Shown here piece after piece: positions 52,912-63,500 of a stretch of 64,000 nt of DNA. Made by a program: the position numbers and the translations under genes. The notes below the pieces were generated by a model. It was not told where the DNA came from and did not search any database. It saw nothing but the letters and a program-made list of their open reading frames with translations. Within the stretch, counting starts at the first letter, position 1; every line of letters begins with the position of its first letter. This DNA comes from Lampris incognitus (lineage: Eukaryota > Chordata > Actinopteri > Lampriformes > Lampridae): NCBI RefSeq assembly GCF_029633865.1, contig NC_079216.1, forward strand, positions 23,944,136-24,008,135. Direction: 5' to 3'.

Positions 52912-54951
52912 TCAGTCCATATCCTCAGCAGGCATGAGTAGGACTGTCTCGGAGACAGGCCTCAGGAAGGTCTTTGTAGATCCATATTTTGTGACCTTGA
53001 GCTCAATCTTCCTGACCTTTCCATCCTGGCCAGGGAATGTCTTTGTAACAAGCGCCAGGGGCCACTCGTTCCTCGTCACTTGATTGTCCTTCAGCAACAC
53101 TAGGTCGCCCTCCTTGGCGTTAGGACGCATGTCCTGCCACTTGCTGTGACTTTGGAGCGTGGGGAGGTACTCACGCCTCCATTGGTGCCAAAAGGTGTTG
53201 GCGAGATGTTGCACCTGCCTCCACTGCTGGCGGTGGAGATCCTTGCTGTCGAAGGTGCCCGGAAGGGGAGGGAGAGTACACATCTTTTGCGTCAGTAGCG
53301 GAGCGGGGGTCAGGAGGAAGGGAGATTCTGGGTCCGAGGAGATTGGTGCGAGGGTCCTGGCGTTGATGATTGCCGTAAGTTCTGCCATTAAGGTAGACAG
53401 CACCTCATGAGTAAGGCGTGATTGGCTGGTTTCCCTGAGCATGGAGTCAATAATACGTCTGGAGACTCCAATCATACGCTCCCAGGCTCCTCCCATATGG
53501 GAGGAATGAGGAGGGTTAAAGATCCATGAACACCCTTCCTCACCCAAGTACTTCCTGACGTTGGGCTCTTCGGGATCTGTGAGGAACATATGCAACTCCT
53601 TGCAGGCTCCTGTAAAGTTCGTACCACAGTCAGAACGAATCTGCTTCGCAGGGCCTCTCAGTGCAAAGAATCGTCGTGAGGCATTGATGGAGCTTGATGT
53701 ATCCATCGATTCGATGAGTTCGATGTGCACGGCACGTGTGCTCATGCACGTGAAGAAGACTGCCCACCTCTTGCTGTTTGCTTCACCGCCACAGGTTCGT
53801 CTTGTGGTGACAGCCCAAGGACCGAACATGTCGAGTCCTACGTAGGTGAAGGGTGGCTCTGTGCTCAGGCGGTCGGAGGGTAGGTCCGCAATTTTCTGTT
53901 CGGCCGTCCTCCCTCGAAGTTTGTTGCAAGCCACGCATTTGCGGAGGATGCTGTTGATGCACCGCTTGGCTCCGACGATCCAGAATCCTGCTGTGCGGAT
54001 GTACCCTTCCGTGAAGAGACGACCCTGATGTTTGACTCTCTCATGGTAATGCCTCACAAGGAGCGTCGCGATGTGGCTGCGAGCTGGGATGACGACTGGG
54101 AACTGTTCTCTTGGGTCGATTGGTGCATGCTTGAGCCTTCCCCCTATCCTCAGAAGACCATCTTCATCCACGTAGGGGTCCAGCTTCCTTAGAGGACTGT
54201 GTTTGGGAATACTTTTCCCAGCAGCCAAGCAGGTGAACTGGCTGAGACCTCTGTAGGTCTCTCTTTGCACACAGCTGATGATGAGAGTCTCTGACATCGA
54301 TAGCTGTTCCGCCATGCAAGGCTTTGTGGGACCGGTACGGGTTTTGAGGTTGTCTTCCACAGCAGCTTTTTTGAACTCCAAGATGCGGGTTAGGGATGCG
54401 ATAGCTCGCACAAGAGACTTCCATGAGGAGAACCGCTCAAAGCGATGATATCCCAGGTTAGCTGGAGGGACGGAGAGAATCGTGGCATGAGAACGCACCT
54501 CACTGTCAGAATCCGGGTCGACGAGTTCGTGAGGCTCCTCTTCAGGAGTGTGAACTCCGTCAGGCGGGGAAAGGAAAGGGGGACCTGTGAGCCATGTAGT
54601 GTTTGTTAGCTCGGCGGCAGGTACCGATCGGGTAGCATGATCCGCTGGGTTTTGAGCTGTGTGGACGTAGCTCCACTGCTCTGGTTTGGTGAACTTCCTG
54701 ATTCGCTGCACTCTGTTGCAGACGTACACATAGAACCGCCTGGTCTGGTTGTATATGTACCCTAAGACAACTTTGCTGTCTGTGTAGAACTGCATCGTGT
54801 CTACACTGATGTCCAACTCCCTCTCCCCCAGCTCTGCCAATTTCCACTGCCAGCACAGCGGCGCCGAGCTCCAGTCTTGGGATAGTATGAGCGGACGGAG
54901 GCGCCAGTTTCGCCTTTCCCAGGACAAAACCGACATGACACTCTCCATCAT
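52912..54951 (-). CDS. BEL pol: RNase H end and integrase
   Basis: A 679-codon open stretch. The N-terminal part (DTMQFYTDSKVVLGYI) is RNase H. Then come the integrase zinc-binding block (CINSILRKCVACNKLRG), FTYVGLDMFGPW (first catalytic Asp), QIRSDCGTNFTGA (second) and MGGAWERMIGVSRRII (Glu). A C-terminal KEGDLVLLKDNQVTRNEWPL motif is typical of BEL. This portion is uninterrupted. Confidence 0.9.
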   Translation of the reverse strand: MMESVMSVLSWERRNWRLRPLILSQDWSSAPLCWQWKLAELGERELDISVDTMQFYTDSKVVLGYIYNQTRRFYVYVCNRVQRIRKFTKPEQWSYVHTAQNPADHATRSVPAAELTNTTWLTGPPFLSPPDGVHTPEEEPHELVDPDSDSEVRSHATILSVPPANLGYHRFERFSSWKSLVRAIASLTRILEFKKAAVEDNLKTRTGPTKPCMAEQLSMSETLIISCVQRETYRGLSQFTCLAAGKSIPKHSPLRKLDPYVDEDGLLRIGGRLKHAPIDPREQFPVVIPARSHIATLLVRHYHERVKHQGRLFTEGYIRTAGFWIVGAKRCINSILRKCVACNKLRGRTAEQKIADLPSDRLSTEPPFTYVGLDMFGPWAVTTRRTCGGEANSKRWAVFFTCMSTRAVHIELIESMDTSSSINASRRFFALRGPAKQIRSDCGTNFTGACKELHMFLTDPEEPNVRKYLGEEGCSWIFNPPHSSHMGGAWERMIGVSRRIIDSMLRETSQSRLTHEVLSTLMAELTAIINARTLAPISSDPESPFLLTPAPLLTQKMCTLPPLPGTFDSKDLHRQQWRQVQHLANTFWHQWRREYLPTLQSHSKWQDMRPNAKEGDLVLLKDNQVTRNEWPLALVTKTFPGQDGKVRKIELKVTKYGSTKTFLRPVSETVLLMPAEDMD

Positions 54952-55498
54952 TGTCGATCACCTTGAGGTAAGCTACCGCGGCGATAGCCTTCACTGAAGC
55001 GTCAGAGAAGACTTGGAGCTCATTCCTTTGCGCGGTAGATAGGGTGGTGGGAGTGTAGGCTCTTGGTATCCTGATGTCTTTCAGGTCTTGTAATGAATCT
55101 TTCCACATCCTCCATTCTGCTTCCTTTTCATCTGGTAGAGGGGTGTCCCAGTCGAGAGCTTCATTGCAGGTGAGTTCTCGCAGCAGAAACTTTCCCTGAA
55201 TGACGACTGGAGCGACGAGACCGAGGGGGCCAAACAAGCTGTTCACCGTGGCTAGAGCACTTCTGCGGGTGAAGGGCCTCTCTGTGGCCGTTGCTCTGAA
55301 GGTGAAGATGTCGTGCTTGAGTTCCCAGCTGAGTCCCAGGCTGCTTTGGATGAGGGTGGAGTTGTCGTCGAAGTCCAAGTTTTGCAGTACCTTTGCATGG
55401 TCTTCTGGAGGGAAGACCTCCAGGACATCAGAATTGTTTGATGCTATCTTATGGAGTCTCAGGTTTGAGGCTGCAAGCATCTCCTGTGTCCTTTTCAA
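54560..55498 (-). pseudogene. BEL pol: RT end and RNase H start
   Basis: Reads SSLGLSWELKHDIFTFRA, FGPLGLVAPVVIQGKFLLREL and LQVFSDASVKAIAAVAYL, conserved BEL blocks between RT and RNase H. The frame shifts to that of 54951-52912 by about 54850. Confidence 0.85.
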
Positions 55499-55531
55499 CA
55501 GGTCGATGGCTTCTGTGGCTGACGGGAGTGA

Positions 55532-56506
55532 CTAGAGGCCGTCGTCGACGTAGAAGTCGCGTTCCATGAAGTGCTTGGCATCCATTCCGTGTTCCCTGGA
55601 GCCGTGTTCTGCTGCTCGGTGAAGTCCATAGATGGCGACAGCTGGGGATGGTGAGTTGCCGAATACGTGGACTTTCATGCGATACTCGACAATCTCTTGG
55701 TTGGGGTCGTTGTTGTTGAACCACAGGAAACGCAGGAAATCTCTGTTGTCTTCTCGAACGACGAAGCTGTGAAACATCTGCTCGATGTCTGCTATGACAG
55801 CCACTGTTTCTCTTCGGAAGCGCAGCAAGACTCCCAGCAAGCTGTTGTTCAGATCCGGGCCGGTAAGTAGCACATCGTTCAGGGAGATGCCGTGATGTTG
55901 AGCACTGGAGTCGAAGACAACCCTGATCTTGTCTGGCTTTTGAGGGTGGTAGACGCCGAAGATAGGTAAGTACCAGCACTCACTTCCCTCCGGTAGTGGT
56001 GGGGCCAACTCAGCCTGGTCGTAATCAAAGATGTTTTGCATGAAGGTGACGAAGTCGGCTTTCATCTTAGGCTTTCTTTCCATGGTGCGGCGGAGAGAGG
56101 TAAGTCTGCTGAGAGCTTGGTCTCGATTGTTCGGGAGCCGTCGACGAGGGGATCGGAATGGGAGAGGCGCCACCCAGCTGTTGGTGTCGTCCATCACCAT
56201 CTCTCTGTCCACGAACTCCAGGAACAGACGATCTTCGATGGAAAGCCCCACTTTGTCGTCATCTTTAGTACTCTGGAAGATAGTGCTGCCTAGGCTGCAG
56301 TCATCAGGGACTGGGGTGTCATTTTTGACGCTGTAAGGAGGAGAGGTGCTGTTCTGTGCTTTGGAGCTGAACCTTTCCTTGACCTGGAGACGGTTGGGGC
56401 ACGGAGTGAGCAGAGATGGCCTTCCGTTTTCGAGCACGCTGGTGCGATAGGAAGTCACAGCTGCTGGCTTGTGGGCTGAACCCAGGCACACGTCCCCTAT
56501 AACCAT
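55532..56506 (-). pseudogene. BEL pol: reverse transcriptase
   Basis: WYLPIFGVYHPQKPDKIRVV, FDSSAQHHGISLNDVLLTGP and FRRETVAVIADIEQMFHSF are hallmark BEL RT motifs, ending at the catalytic YVDDGL. A stop at about 55532 separates it from the next block. Confidence 0.88.
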
Positions 56507-56695
56507 CCAACCCAGGTCTAGACGTTGGGCATAGGGGGCGCTGGGAGGACCATTGCATTGCTCCCTGACTTTATGGACCTGAAGGATGTCGCGTCCCAGA
56601 AATATCAGGATCTGGGCTTCAGGGTCCAGGCGAGGGATTCTGCGAGCGATGGACTTCAGGTGGCTGTGGTGCTGTGCCGCTTCTGGGGTCGGGAT

Positions 56696-57139
56696 TTATG
56701 ACCGATCGTCAGGCATATGGTTGCACTCGATGAGTGTTGGAAGCACCACACTTATTTTTCCATCCAACGACTCCGCCAAGAACCCTGTGGCTCTTCTTCC
56801 AGATGTCTCGGTGACTCCTGCACATGTACGCAGGGTGTACGGTGAGTCTGAACCTCTGATTTGGAAGAGGTCGAAGAATTCAGACCTTGCCAGAGATGTA
56901 TTGCTCTGGTCGTCCAGGACGATGTAGACGTTAGTAGCTCTGTCTGGGTGTGCTTTGGGGTATACCTTCACCAGGCAGATTTTGGCATAGGATCTGAGGC
57001 TTTGGCCTCTGCCACAGACTTCTGTGCATTTAGAGGTGACTGCTGGTGGAGGCGCCTCCTCTTCACTCTCCCCGCCATGCTCTGAGGTGGGGTCCTTGTC
57101 TTTATTGTCCCATGGAGGAGGTCCAGGGTATGTGGTCAT
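56696..57139 (-). pseudogene. BEL aspartic protease region
   Basis: VYIVLDDQSNTSLARSEFFD is the BEL-type protease active site. A Glu-rich linker precedes it. It ends in a stop shortly after HMPDD. Confidence 0.85.
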
Positions 57140-57347
57140 CGCTTTCGCATTCGCTGCACTTCAAAGTTGCCTTACAGTTCTTCACCAGGTGAGTTGTGGA
57201 GGAGCAACACCTGTAGCAGGCACCATTCTCTTTCAGAAAAGCTTTGCGCTCCTCAAGAGGCTTGCTTCGAAAACCCCGACATTTCTTTAAAGGATAGGGC
57301 TTCTGATGGATGGGACATTGTTTCCCAATGTCGTCAGGCTTGCTGCT
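57140..57347 (-). pseudogene. BEL gag zinc-knuckle region
   Basis: The minus-strand translation shows KENGACYRCCSSTTHLVKNC followed by CSECESDD. These are the tandem Cys/His motifs found at the C-terminus of BEL gag. Not in one open frame with its neighbours. Confidence 0.7.
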
Positions 57348-57834
57348 CTAACTGCGTGACTGAGAAGCTGAGCGGTTTGTTGAGACCTCTGTCTTGTGGG
57401 TGGAGACATGCCTTTTGGCGTGCCTTGATTCCTTTTCTGATCGCTCATGTTTTGAGGACCCTGTGGAGGACTTGTTGAACGTTTTCAAGGGAGCTGAAGG
57501 GAGAGTAAAGCTGGGGTCGTTTCTTCTGCGTGCCTCGCTGCAGATAAAGTCTGCGAAGAAGGCGAATGGGGGGAAAGAGACATGGTGCTGCTCTTTGTAC
57601 TGGGAACCCATAATTATCCACCTCTCTTGTAGACTGTGTGGCAGCTTCTCAACGATCGGGTTGACGCCCCTGGCGGTGTCCAGGTACGAGAGCCCCGTCA
57701 GGTAGCCCTCATACTTAGCAGAGTCTAACTCCATCAGCAGGTCTCCCAGTTCCCTCAACTTTACGGGGTCTTTCTGAGAGATTTTTGGAAAGTTCTCTAT
57801 CCTCTCGAAGAGCACTCTCTCGATCACTTCAGGG
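57348..57834 (-). pseudogene. BEL gag, 3' part (after the hAT insertion)
   Basis: Reads VIERVLFERIENFPKISQKD, RELGDLLMELDSAKYEGYL and SLQERWIIMGSQYKEQHHVS, typical of BEL gag. Residues to the right of 57835 belong to the hAT end. Confidence 0.82.
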
Positions 57835-60771
57835 CAGGCACGTAGCCAGGTAGGTGGTTTTCGTGTCTGAACCCCCCCCCCCCGAAACCCCACGGCCCGT
57901 CTGACATGGCACCAATAATTATTTAGTTATCGTGTTGATTATTTGTCCCCGCCCCTCTAGCCTACTCATACACTGCATCTATCGTGACTGACAGGCGTTA
58001 AACCTGTCAGTTAATTTGTTTCCAAACATGATGTATCTTATTGGTCTGTTTCGTAAAACAAATAAAATCACACACTTTTGATTGACTCAGGGGTCTGACG
58101 AATCAGCTAAGCAACCTGCCACTGGTTATGCTAGCTAAATGGTCGATCTATACTTTGCTTTTCAAAAGCAATGGAGCCGCCGAAAGCTACCTGTAAATCA
58201 GGCAAGAGCAGTAAAGTTAATATTCGTAAAATCAGTGATTTTTTTGTTTCAACGTGTCCCGACTCAAAAAAGAAAAACAAGAACATTACAGATGATCTGG
58301 TCACTAACGTTACCGATTTTCCGGAGCAAGTGTTAGCAGACCCACTGCCCTCCTCCTCGGAAACGGAGCCAGAGTTAGCAGACCCGCTGTGCTCTACCTT
58401 GGAAACGTTTTCACACGACTTTGTGGATTATATTGGTGGGAAAATATCAGACGAACAGAGAAGAGAAATATACTCACTGGACTGGACGGCCAATATCGGA
58501 CAAACATTCCCTACAAAACTAGGAGGTAAACTACGTTTCCAACGTCATTGGATTGACCAGTGTAGCTGGCTAGTATACTCAACAAGGTCCGACGGTTGTT
58601 TTTGTAAGCACTGTGTTGCGTTTGCAGTCGAGCATGTGGGCAAGGGAGGGCACAGAAAAGCTGGCAAGCTAATTAATGTCCACTTCTCAGACTGGAAACA
58701 TGCTTTAGAGACGTTCAAAGACCATGCACAAAAGGCATATAACAATCGCATGTTTGAAAGCGGACAATTTCCAAATGGTTCTCAACAATAAAATGGATGC
58801 AATTTCACTGAGGCTAGATTCTGAGAGAAAAAAAGCGAGTCCAAGAAAACAGAGAAAAACTCAAAAGCATCATTGCAACGTTGATTTTTTGCGGTCGCCA
58901 AGAACTCGCCCTGAGAGGTGATATTGATTCAGGACCAGTGACATTGAATGAGCCAACTCACAATGACGGAAATTTCAGGGCTTTACCCAGGTTTAGGGCT
59001 ACATCTGGCGACACAGTACTGTTACAACACTTGAGTAAATGTGCAGCAAACGCTAGCTACTGCAGTCCTGATGTACAAAATGAAATAATCAGCATAATTG
59101 GAGATGTGATAACAAACAAACTGGTGCAGAAAGTAAACTCCGCGCAGTGTTTCGCTGTGTTGGCGGATGAAATGAAAGATGTTTCAGGGCGGGAGCAGCT
59201 TTCTGTCTGTGTCAGATACGTGAACCAGCATGACAGCCAATATAGCATCAGAGAGGATTTTTTGTCCTTTGTTGATATCGAGAAGTTAACCGGGGAGGCA
59301 ATCGCCAATTCAATCGAAAGTCAGTTGACAAATGCAGGCGCTGATTTACAGTTTTTACGTGGCCAGGGATACGACGGCGCATCTGCCATGAGTGTCCGTT
59401 TAAATGGTGCCCAAGCTAAAATCAAAGAGAAGCACAAGCAAGCAGTTTATGTGCACTGTGCCAGCCACAGTTTGAATTTGGTCCTAAACAAGTGCTGCAC
59501 TGTACAAATGGTGCGAAATTGCTTTGAAATTGTCCCGGAAATCTGCACTTTTTTCCATGATTCGGCTTTGCGGTCTGCCAGTCTGCGACACGAGACGGAG
59601 CGTCTTTTACCCGACTGCAAGAAAACGCAACTGACGAAGTTGTGTGAAATGAGATGGGTCGAACGCCACGACGCAATATTTACATTCAACGAGCTTTTAG
59701 ACCCTGTGCGATCCAGCCTGCAGAAAATCAGTGAAACCTTCACAGGAGACGCATCTGTCAAAGCCACTCAGCTCTTTAATTCAATTGACAATGCAGAATT
59801 CATGCTGTCCATGAATGTGAGTGAGAAGATGCTTGCAAAAACCTACCACCTGTCCACCTTCCTTCAGAAGGAAAATTGTGACTTGGTGAGTTGCGTTTCA
59901 GCTGCTGATGCTGTTATTAAGCAGGTAGATGAGATGAGGGCTAACTCTGAGATGGAGTTCAGGCAGATTTTCCAAAAGACCTCTTCCCAAGCAGCCAAGT
60001 ATGGGGTTGAATTTCGACCACGAAGAGGCATGGACTGCAATGAGGATCCATTGAAGGCCTGTGAAAATCACTACCGGCAAAAGCTTTTCATAGTCATGCT
60101 TGACTTTTATTCATCACAGATGAAGGAACGCTTCAGCAAACACAGAAATGTGATCTCCAACCTCTGCTCCTTACTGCCATCTAAGGTCAGCATGCTGAAC
60201 GACAGCTCAGCTCAAGCACTCTCCAACCTGTATCCTGATGAAGTGTCACCGCATCTGGAAGTTGTAAAGTCAGAAATTGACGCCTGGCGGGATAAATGGA
60301 AAGATGCAACTTATGTTCCACAAAATGCCATTGAGGCATTAAATGCCTGTAACAGTGAGTTGTTTCCAAGCATCTTCAAGCTTCTCCGCGTTTTGACCAC
60401 GCTTCCTGTCACCAGTGCCCATGTCAAGAGAAGTTTTTCCCGTCTGGGGAGGATCAAGGACAAAATGCGCAGTACAATGACGGAAAGACAGCCTAATGGA
60501 CTGACATTGCTCTCGGGGCACAGAGACATTGTGGTGACGCCGGAAGAGGTACTGGACATCTTTTGCAGACAAAAAAGACGATTGGACCTGCTTTTATAAG
60601 GTAAGACCCACTTTTGCATTGATGATCATCTATGGGCCATTAATACGTTGACATTTACCGTACGGTTAGGTATTAGGCTATAGTATACAGTGTGGGAATT
60701 TTATTTACCGGTAGCTTTCGGCAGTGTTGCCCGACCCCCCCCCCCCAAATATGTTTCTGGCTACGGGCCTG
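57835..60771 (+). mobile_element. hAT transposon (2,937 bp) inserted in BEL gag
   Basis: Terminal repeats are CAGGCACGTAGCCAG (left) and, inverted at the right, CAGGCCCGTAGCCAG. The 8-bp duplication CTTCAGGG flanks both sides (57827-57834 and 60772-60779). A C-run lies about 40 bases inside each end. The + strand encodes a hAT transposase. Sharp ends and a nearly open ORF suggest a fairly recent insertion. Confidence 0.92.
58171..60599 (+). pseudogene. hAT transposase (ZMYM/TTF-type, DUF4371 and dimerisation domains) with two frameshifts
   Basis: The ATG at 58171 starts MEPPKATCKSGKSSK. A TTF-like zinc-binding segment (WLVYSTRSDGCFCKHCVAF) lies near residue 145. The central region resembles DUF4371/RNase H-like hAT cores (FAVLADEMKDVSGREQLS, GQGYDGASAMS, YVHCASHSLNLVLNKC). 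The C-terminus carries the hAT dimerisation motif (TTLPVTSAHVKRSFSRLGRI). The frame is open to 58791, changes near 58755-58770, changes again in the A-run near 58830, and is open from 58881 to the TAA at 60597-60599. The copy as sequenced therefore cannot make a full protein. Confidence 0.88.
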
Positions 60772-61036
60772 CTTCAGGGGAGCCATAGCACTCTTCTAGG
60801 CGTTCCCAGACAAGTTGTAGGCCCACTACAGGGTTGGCGACGTGCACAGAGCGAATCCTTGTAACGTGCTCTGAGGACTCTTTTCCTAACCACTTTGTCA
60901 AGAGGTCGAGCTCCTCGCTGGCAGTTAAGTTCAGTCCTTCAATGGCGTTGAAGAAAGAGGACTTCCACGCCCAATAATTTTCTGGGCGCTCGTTGAACTG
61001 GATGAAAAGGGGACAGGGGACAGGCATTACACACAC
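60772..61036 (-). pseudogene. BEL gag, 5' part
   Basis: The minus-strand frame reads FNERPENYWAWKSSFFNAIE and LDLLTKWLGKESSEHVTRIR, the N-terminal BEL gag pattern. It stops at the hAT junction, and the N-terminus is incomplete. Confidence 0.8.
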
Positions 61037-61385
61037 ATTTTTGTCTGATCTTAAAGGTGTGTCAAAACATAGCGGTTAGTCATTTGAGTAAGTTTTGCGA
61101 GATGAGTTAGCCAGAATCACTGAGTTTGTGGGAGAACAGAGTGAAGAGAAAGATGTCACAGTAAACCAGAAATCAGCTCCAGTTGTGCAACAGAGTGACG
61201 TGGCTGTGAATTCCCCCTCGATTGTTGAAACCATGAGATAACATCCATTAGTTCTGTTCGACCTTCTCTCAGATGAGCCAAGCTCTGCTGCTAAAGCAGC
61301 TGCAGCACCAGTTTCAAAGGAATCAATACACGGATTCAAGCTGTCACCAGATCACCTTAGCCCACCTGAGGTACAGCGTGTCGTA

Positions 61386-62429
61386 GTGGAGCACATTGTC
61401 AAGAGCACAGATCTCCCCTCACAGTTACATTCATCAGCAAAGCTGAGACCCTTTTCAGGTCGAATACATTGTCCCAACTTTGAGGTTGATTATGACACTT
61501 GGAGAAGCAGGGTAGAGTTTTACCTAGCTGATACCACTATATCTAGTACTCAGCTAGTGAGGAAAATAGTTGACAGTCTTCTGCCTCCAGCTGTCAATAT
61601 GGTTAAGTCATTAGGTCCACATTCTAATCCAAGAGCTTACTTAGACTTACTTGACTCAGCTTATGCCACAGTTGAGGGTGGAGATGAGTTATTTGCAAAG
61701 TTCCTCAGTATTAACCAGAATACAGGTGAGAAGCCATCTGGCTATCTCCAGAGGCCACAGTTAGTCTTGAGGAAAGCTGTAAAGATGAAAGCTATCTCAG
61801 TAGGTGATGCAGATAAACAGCTCCTCAAGCAGTTTTGTAGGGGATGCTGGAACAACAACTTGATCACTACACTACAGCTAGAGCAAAAGAAAGAACACCC
61901 ACCTACCTTCTCAGAGCTTTTGCTGCGTTTGCACACTGAAGAAGATAAACAGACTGCTAAAGCTAACAGGATGAAACAACATTTGGGTTTTACTAAACCC
62001 AAAGCTCAGTCCCAGACACACATTGCTGGCTTTCTTGATGATGATGGATATGACTTACCTGCCCCAGTCAGCACTGAACCTTCAGCAATAAAGCAGCTCC
62101 AAAAGCAAATAGTTGATTTTCAAGCCCAGATTGTAGCTCTCTCATACAGTAAAGAAGGAAAACCCGACAAAAGCAAAGCAGTAAAGAAAAAAACTAAACC
62201 AAAAGAAGAATTTGTTAGTGCAACACAAACTCCAAGCAAACCTGTCTCTACAGCTAAAAGACCCAAAGCCTGGCATTGCTTTAGATGCGGCGAAGATGGT
62301 CATATTGCTAGCACTTGCAGCAATCCTCCAAATCCCACATTAGCTGAGGCCAAAAGGAAAGAGCTAAAAGAAAAACAGCAATCTTGGGAAAAAGACAACA
62401 CAAACAAAAATAGTTTCACTTTAAACTAG
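61386..62429 (+). CDS. PNMA-like gag with zinc knuckle
   Basis: 347 open codons. The frame continues upstream to about 61242 without a confirmed start, and the codon at 61386 is GTG-type. KLRPFSGRIHCPNFEVDYDT opens the PNMA-type capsid region, and LKQFCRGCWNNNL follows. A Lys-rich linker leads to CFRCGEDGHIASTC (C-x2-C-x4-H-x4-C). PNMA genes are domesticated gags of this lineage; here the context is an LTR element. Confidence 0.85.
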   Translation: MEHIVKSTDLPSQLHSSAKLRPFSGRIHCPNFEVDYDTWRSRVEFYLADTTISSTQLVRKIVDSLLPPAVNMVKSLGPHSNPRAYLDLLDSAYATVEGGDELFAKFLSINQNTGEKPSGYLQRPQLVLRKAVKMKAISVGDADKQLLKQFCRGCWNNNLITTLQLEQKKEHPPTFSELLLRLHTEEDKQTAKANRMKQHLGFTKPKAQSQTHIAGFLDDDGYDLPAPVSTEPSAIKQLQKQIVDFQAQIVALSYSKEGKPDKSKAVKKKTKPKEEFVSATQTPSKPVSTAKRPKAWHCFRCGEDGHIASTCSNPPNPTLAEAKRKELKEKQQSWEKDNTNKNSFTLN

Positions 62430-62452
62430 GAACTGTTTTTATTGAGGGACAA

Positions 62453-62896
62453 ATGGAAACGGATGAAAATAAAAGTCCCAACCCTGAGCATGAAACAAAA
62501 TTGAGAGCATCGCTAAAAGAGCACAGAAATGTACGAACCAGAAAACTACCTAAAGGTCTTGTTGGACGCAAGAGCACCGCAAATATTAAAGTTAATGGAG
62601 TTGACTGCAACTCATTGCTTGACACAGGATCAGAGGTTACTACAGTCTCTCAATCCTTCTACGACCTGCACCTGTCTGATCAGACCATCCATCCAGTGAG
62701 TGATATACTGGAAATTGAAGGAGCAAATGGTGAGTCAGTTCCATACAGTGGCTATGTACATTTAAATGTGCGTTTTCCAAAAGAGTTCATCGCTTCTGAG
62801 CCTGAGGTCGAAACTCTCGCTCTAGTGGTGTCAGATATTCGTTCCAACAGAAACGTACCAGTGTTGATTGGAACCAACACTGGTACCACTCTATGA
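62453..62896 (+). pseudogene. Gypsy aspartic protease
   Basis: NGVDCNSLLDTGSEVTTVSQ carries the DTG active site. VLIGTNTGTTL marks the end, where the frame shifts by one into the next ORF. Confidence 0.82.
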
Positions 62897-63500
62897 GCAG
62901 TTCTGTGATCATAGCTCCCTTCATGCTTATTCATACTGTGGTTATCACCAGGTCCTGAGAACTCTGCAGCTCAGACACAAACAAAACAGTGAAGGTGGAC
63001 TTGGCTATGTCAAACTGCGAGGCCGTGAGCCAGATGTAATTCCTTCTGGTCAGAAAGTTGTGTTAGAAGGCTTTGTCAGAATCAGTGGTGTGAACAATGA
63101 GAAGTGGGCATTGCTTGAACAACCCACCATCACATCCTTACCAGGTGGAATCTTCACAGACAGCTGCCTCGTCACTCTCCCAGCAGATGCACCCTATAAG
63201 ATCCCTGTTGTATTGACAAATGAGACCAGTCAGGATATTATCCTGCCAACCAATTGTGTTATTGCAGAGCTCAGGGTTCCTCAAGAAATTATTCAAATCC
63301 AGAACACTGCTCACAGTCAGCAACAAGAAGCTAGTCAGTCATGTCAACCAAAAACAGCTAGCTGCTCAAGTCAACAAGAAAATGCTAACCATACAAGCCA
63401 ACAGCAGTGTGAGATGAATGCTAATCTCAAGTTTGACTTCAGTGATTCCCCACTTTCTGAAGAGTGGAAAGCTCGAATAACCAAAAAGCTGAATTCCTAG
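62868..63500 (+). pseudogene. Gypsy protease-RT linker
   Basis: Open for 210 codons (GGLGYVKLRGREPDVIPSGQ, GGIFTDSCLVTLP). It ends at an in-frame TAG, after which the RT frame continues directly. Confidence 0.78.

Larger units (their letters stand above)
52032..61036 (-). mobile_element. BEL/Pao retrotransposon, 5'-incomplete, split by a hAT element
   Basis: Minus-strand order: gag start (61036-60772), gag rest (57834-57348), zinc-knuckle region, protease, RT, RNase H, integrase (to 52912), then the LTR. The LDDQSN protease and the RT/integrase blocks are BEL/Pao-type. Frames are shifted several times. The gag is interrupted by hAT at 57835-60771. The 5' LTR is not seen before the PNMA-type Gypsy begins at about 61060. 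Confidence 0.85.

Noticed and set aside
52912..57893. BEL coding blocks as exons of a host gene
   Set aside because: The domain order, the LDDQSN protease and the integrase identify a retrotransposon. The gaps are frameshifts, not introns.
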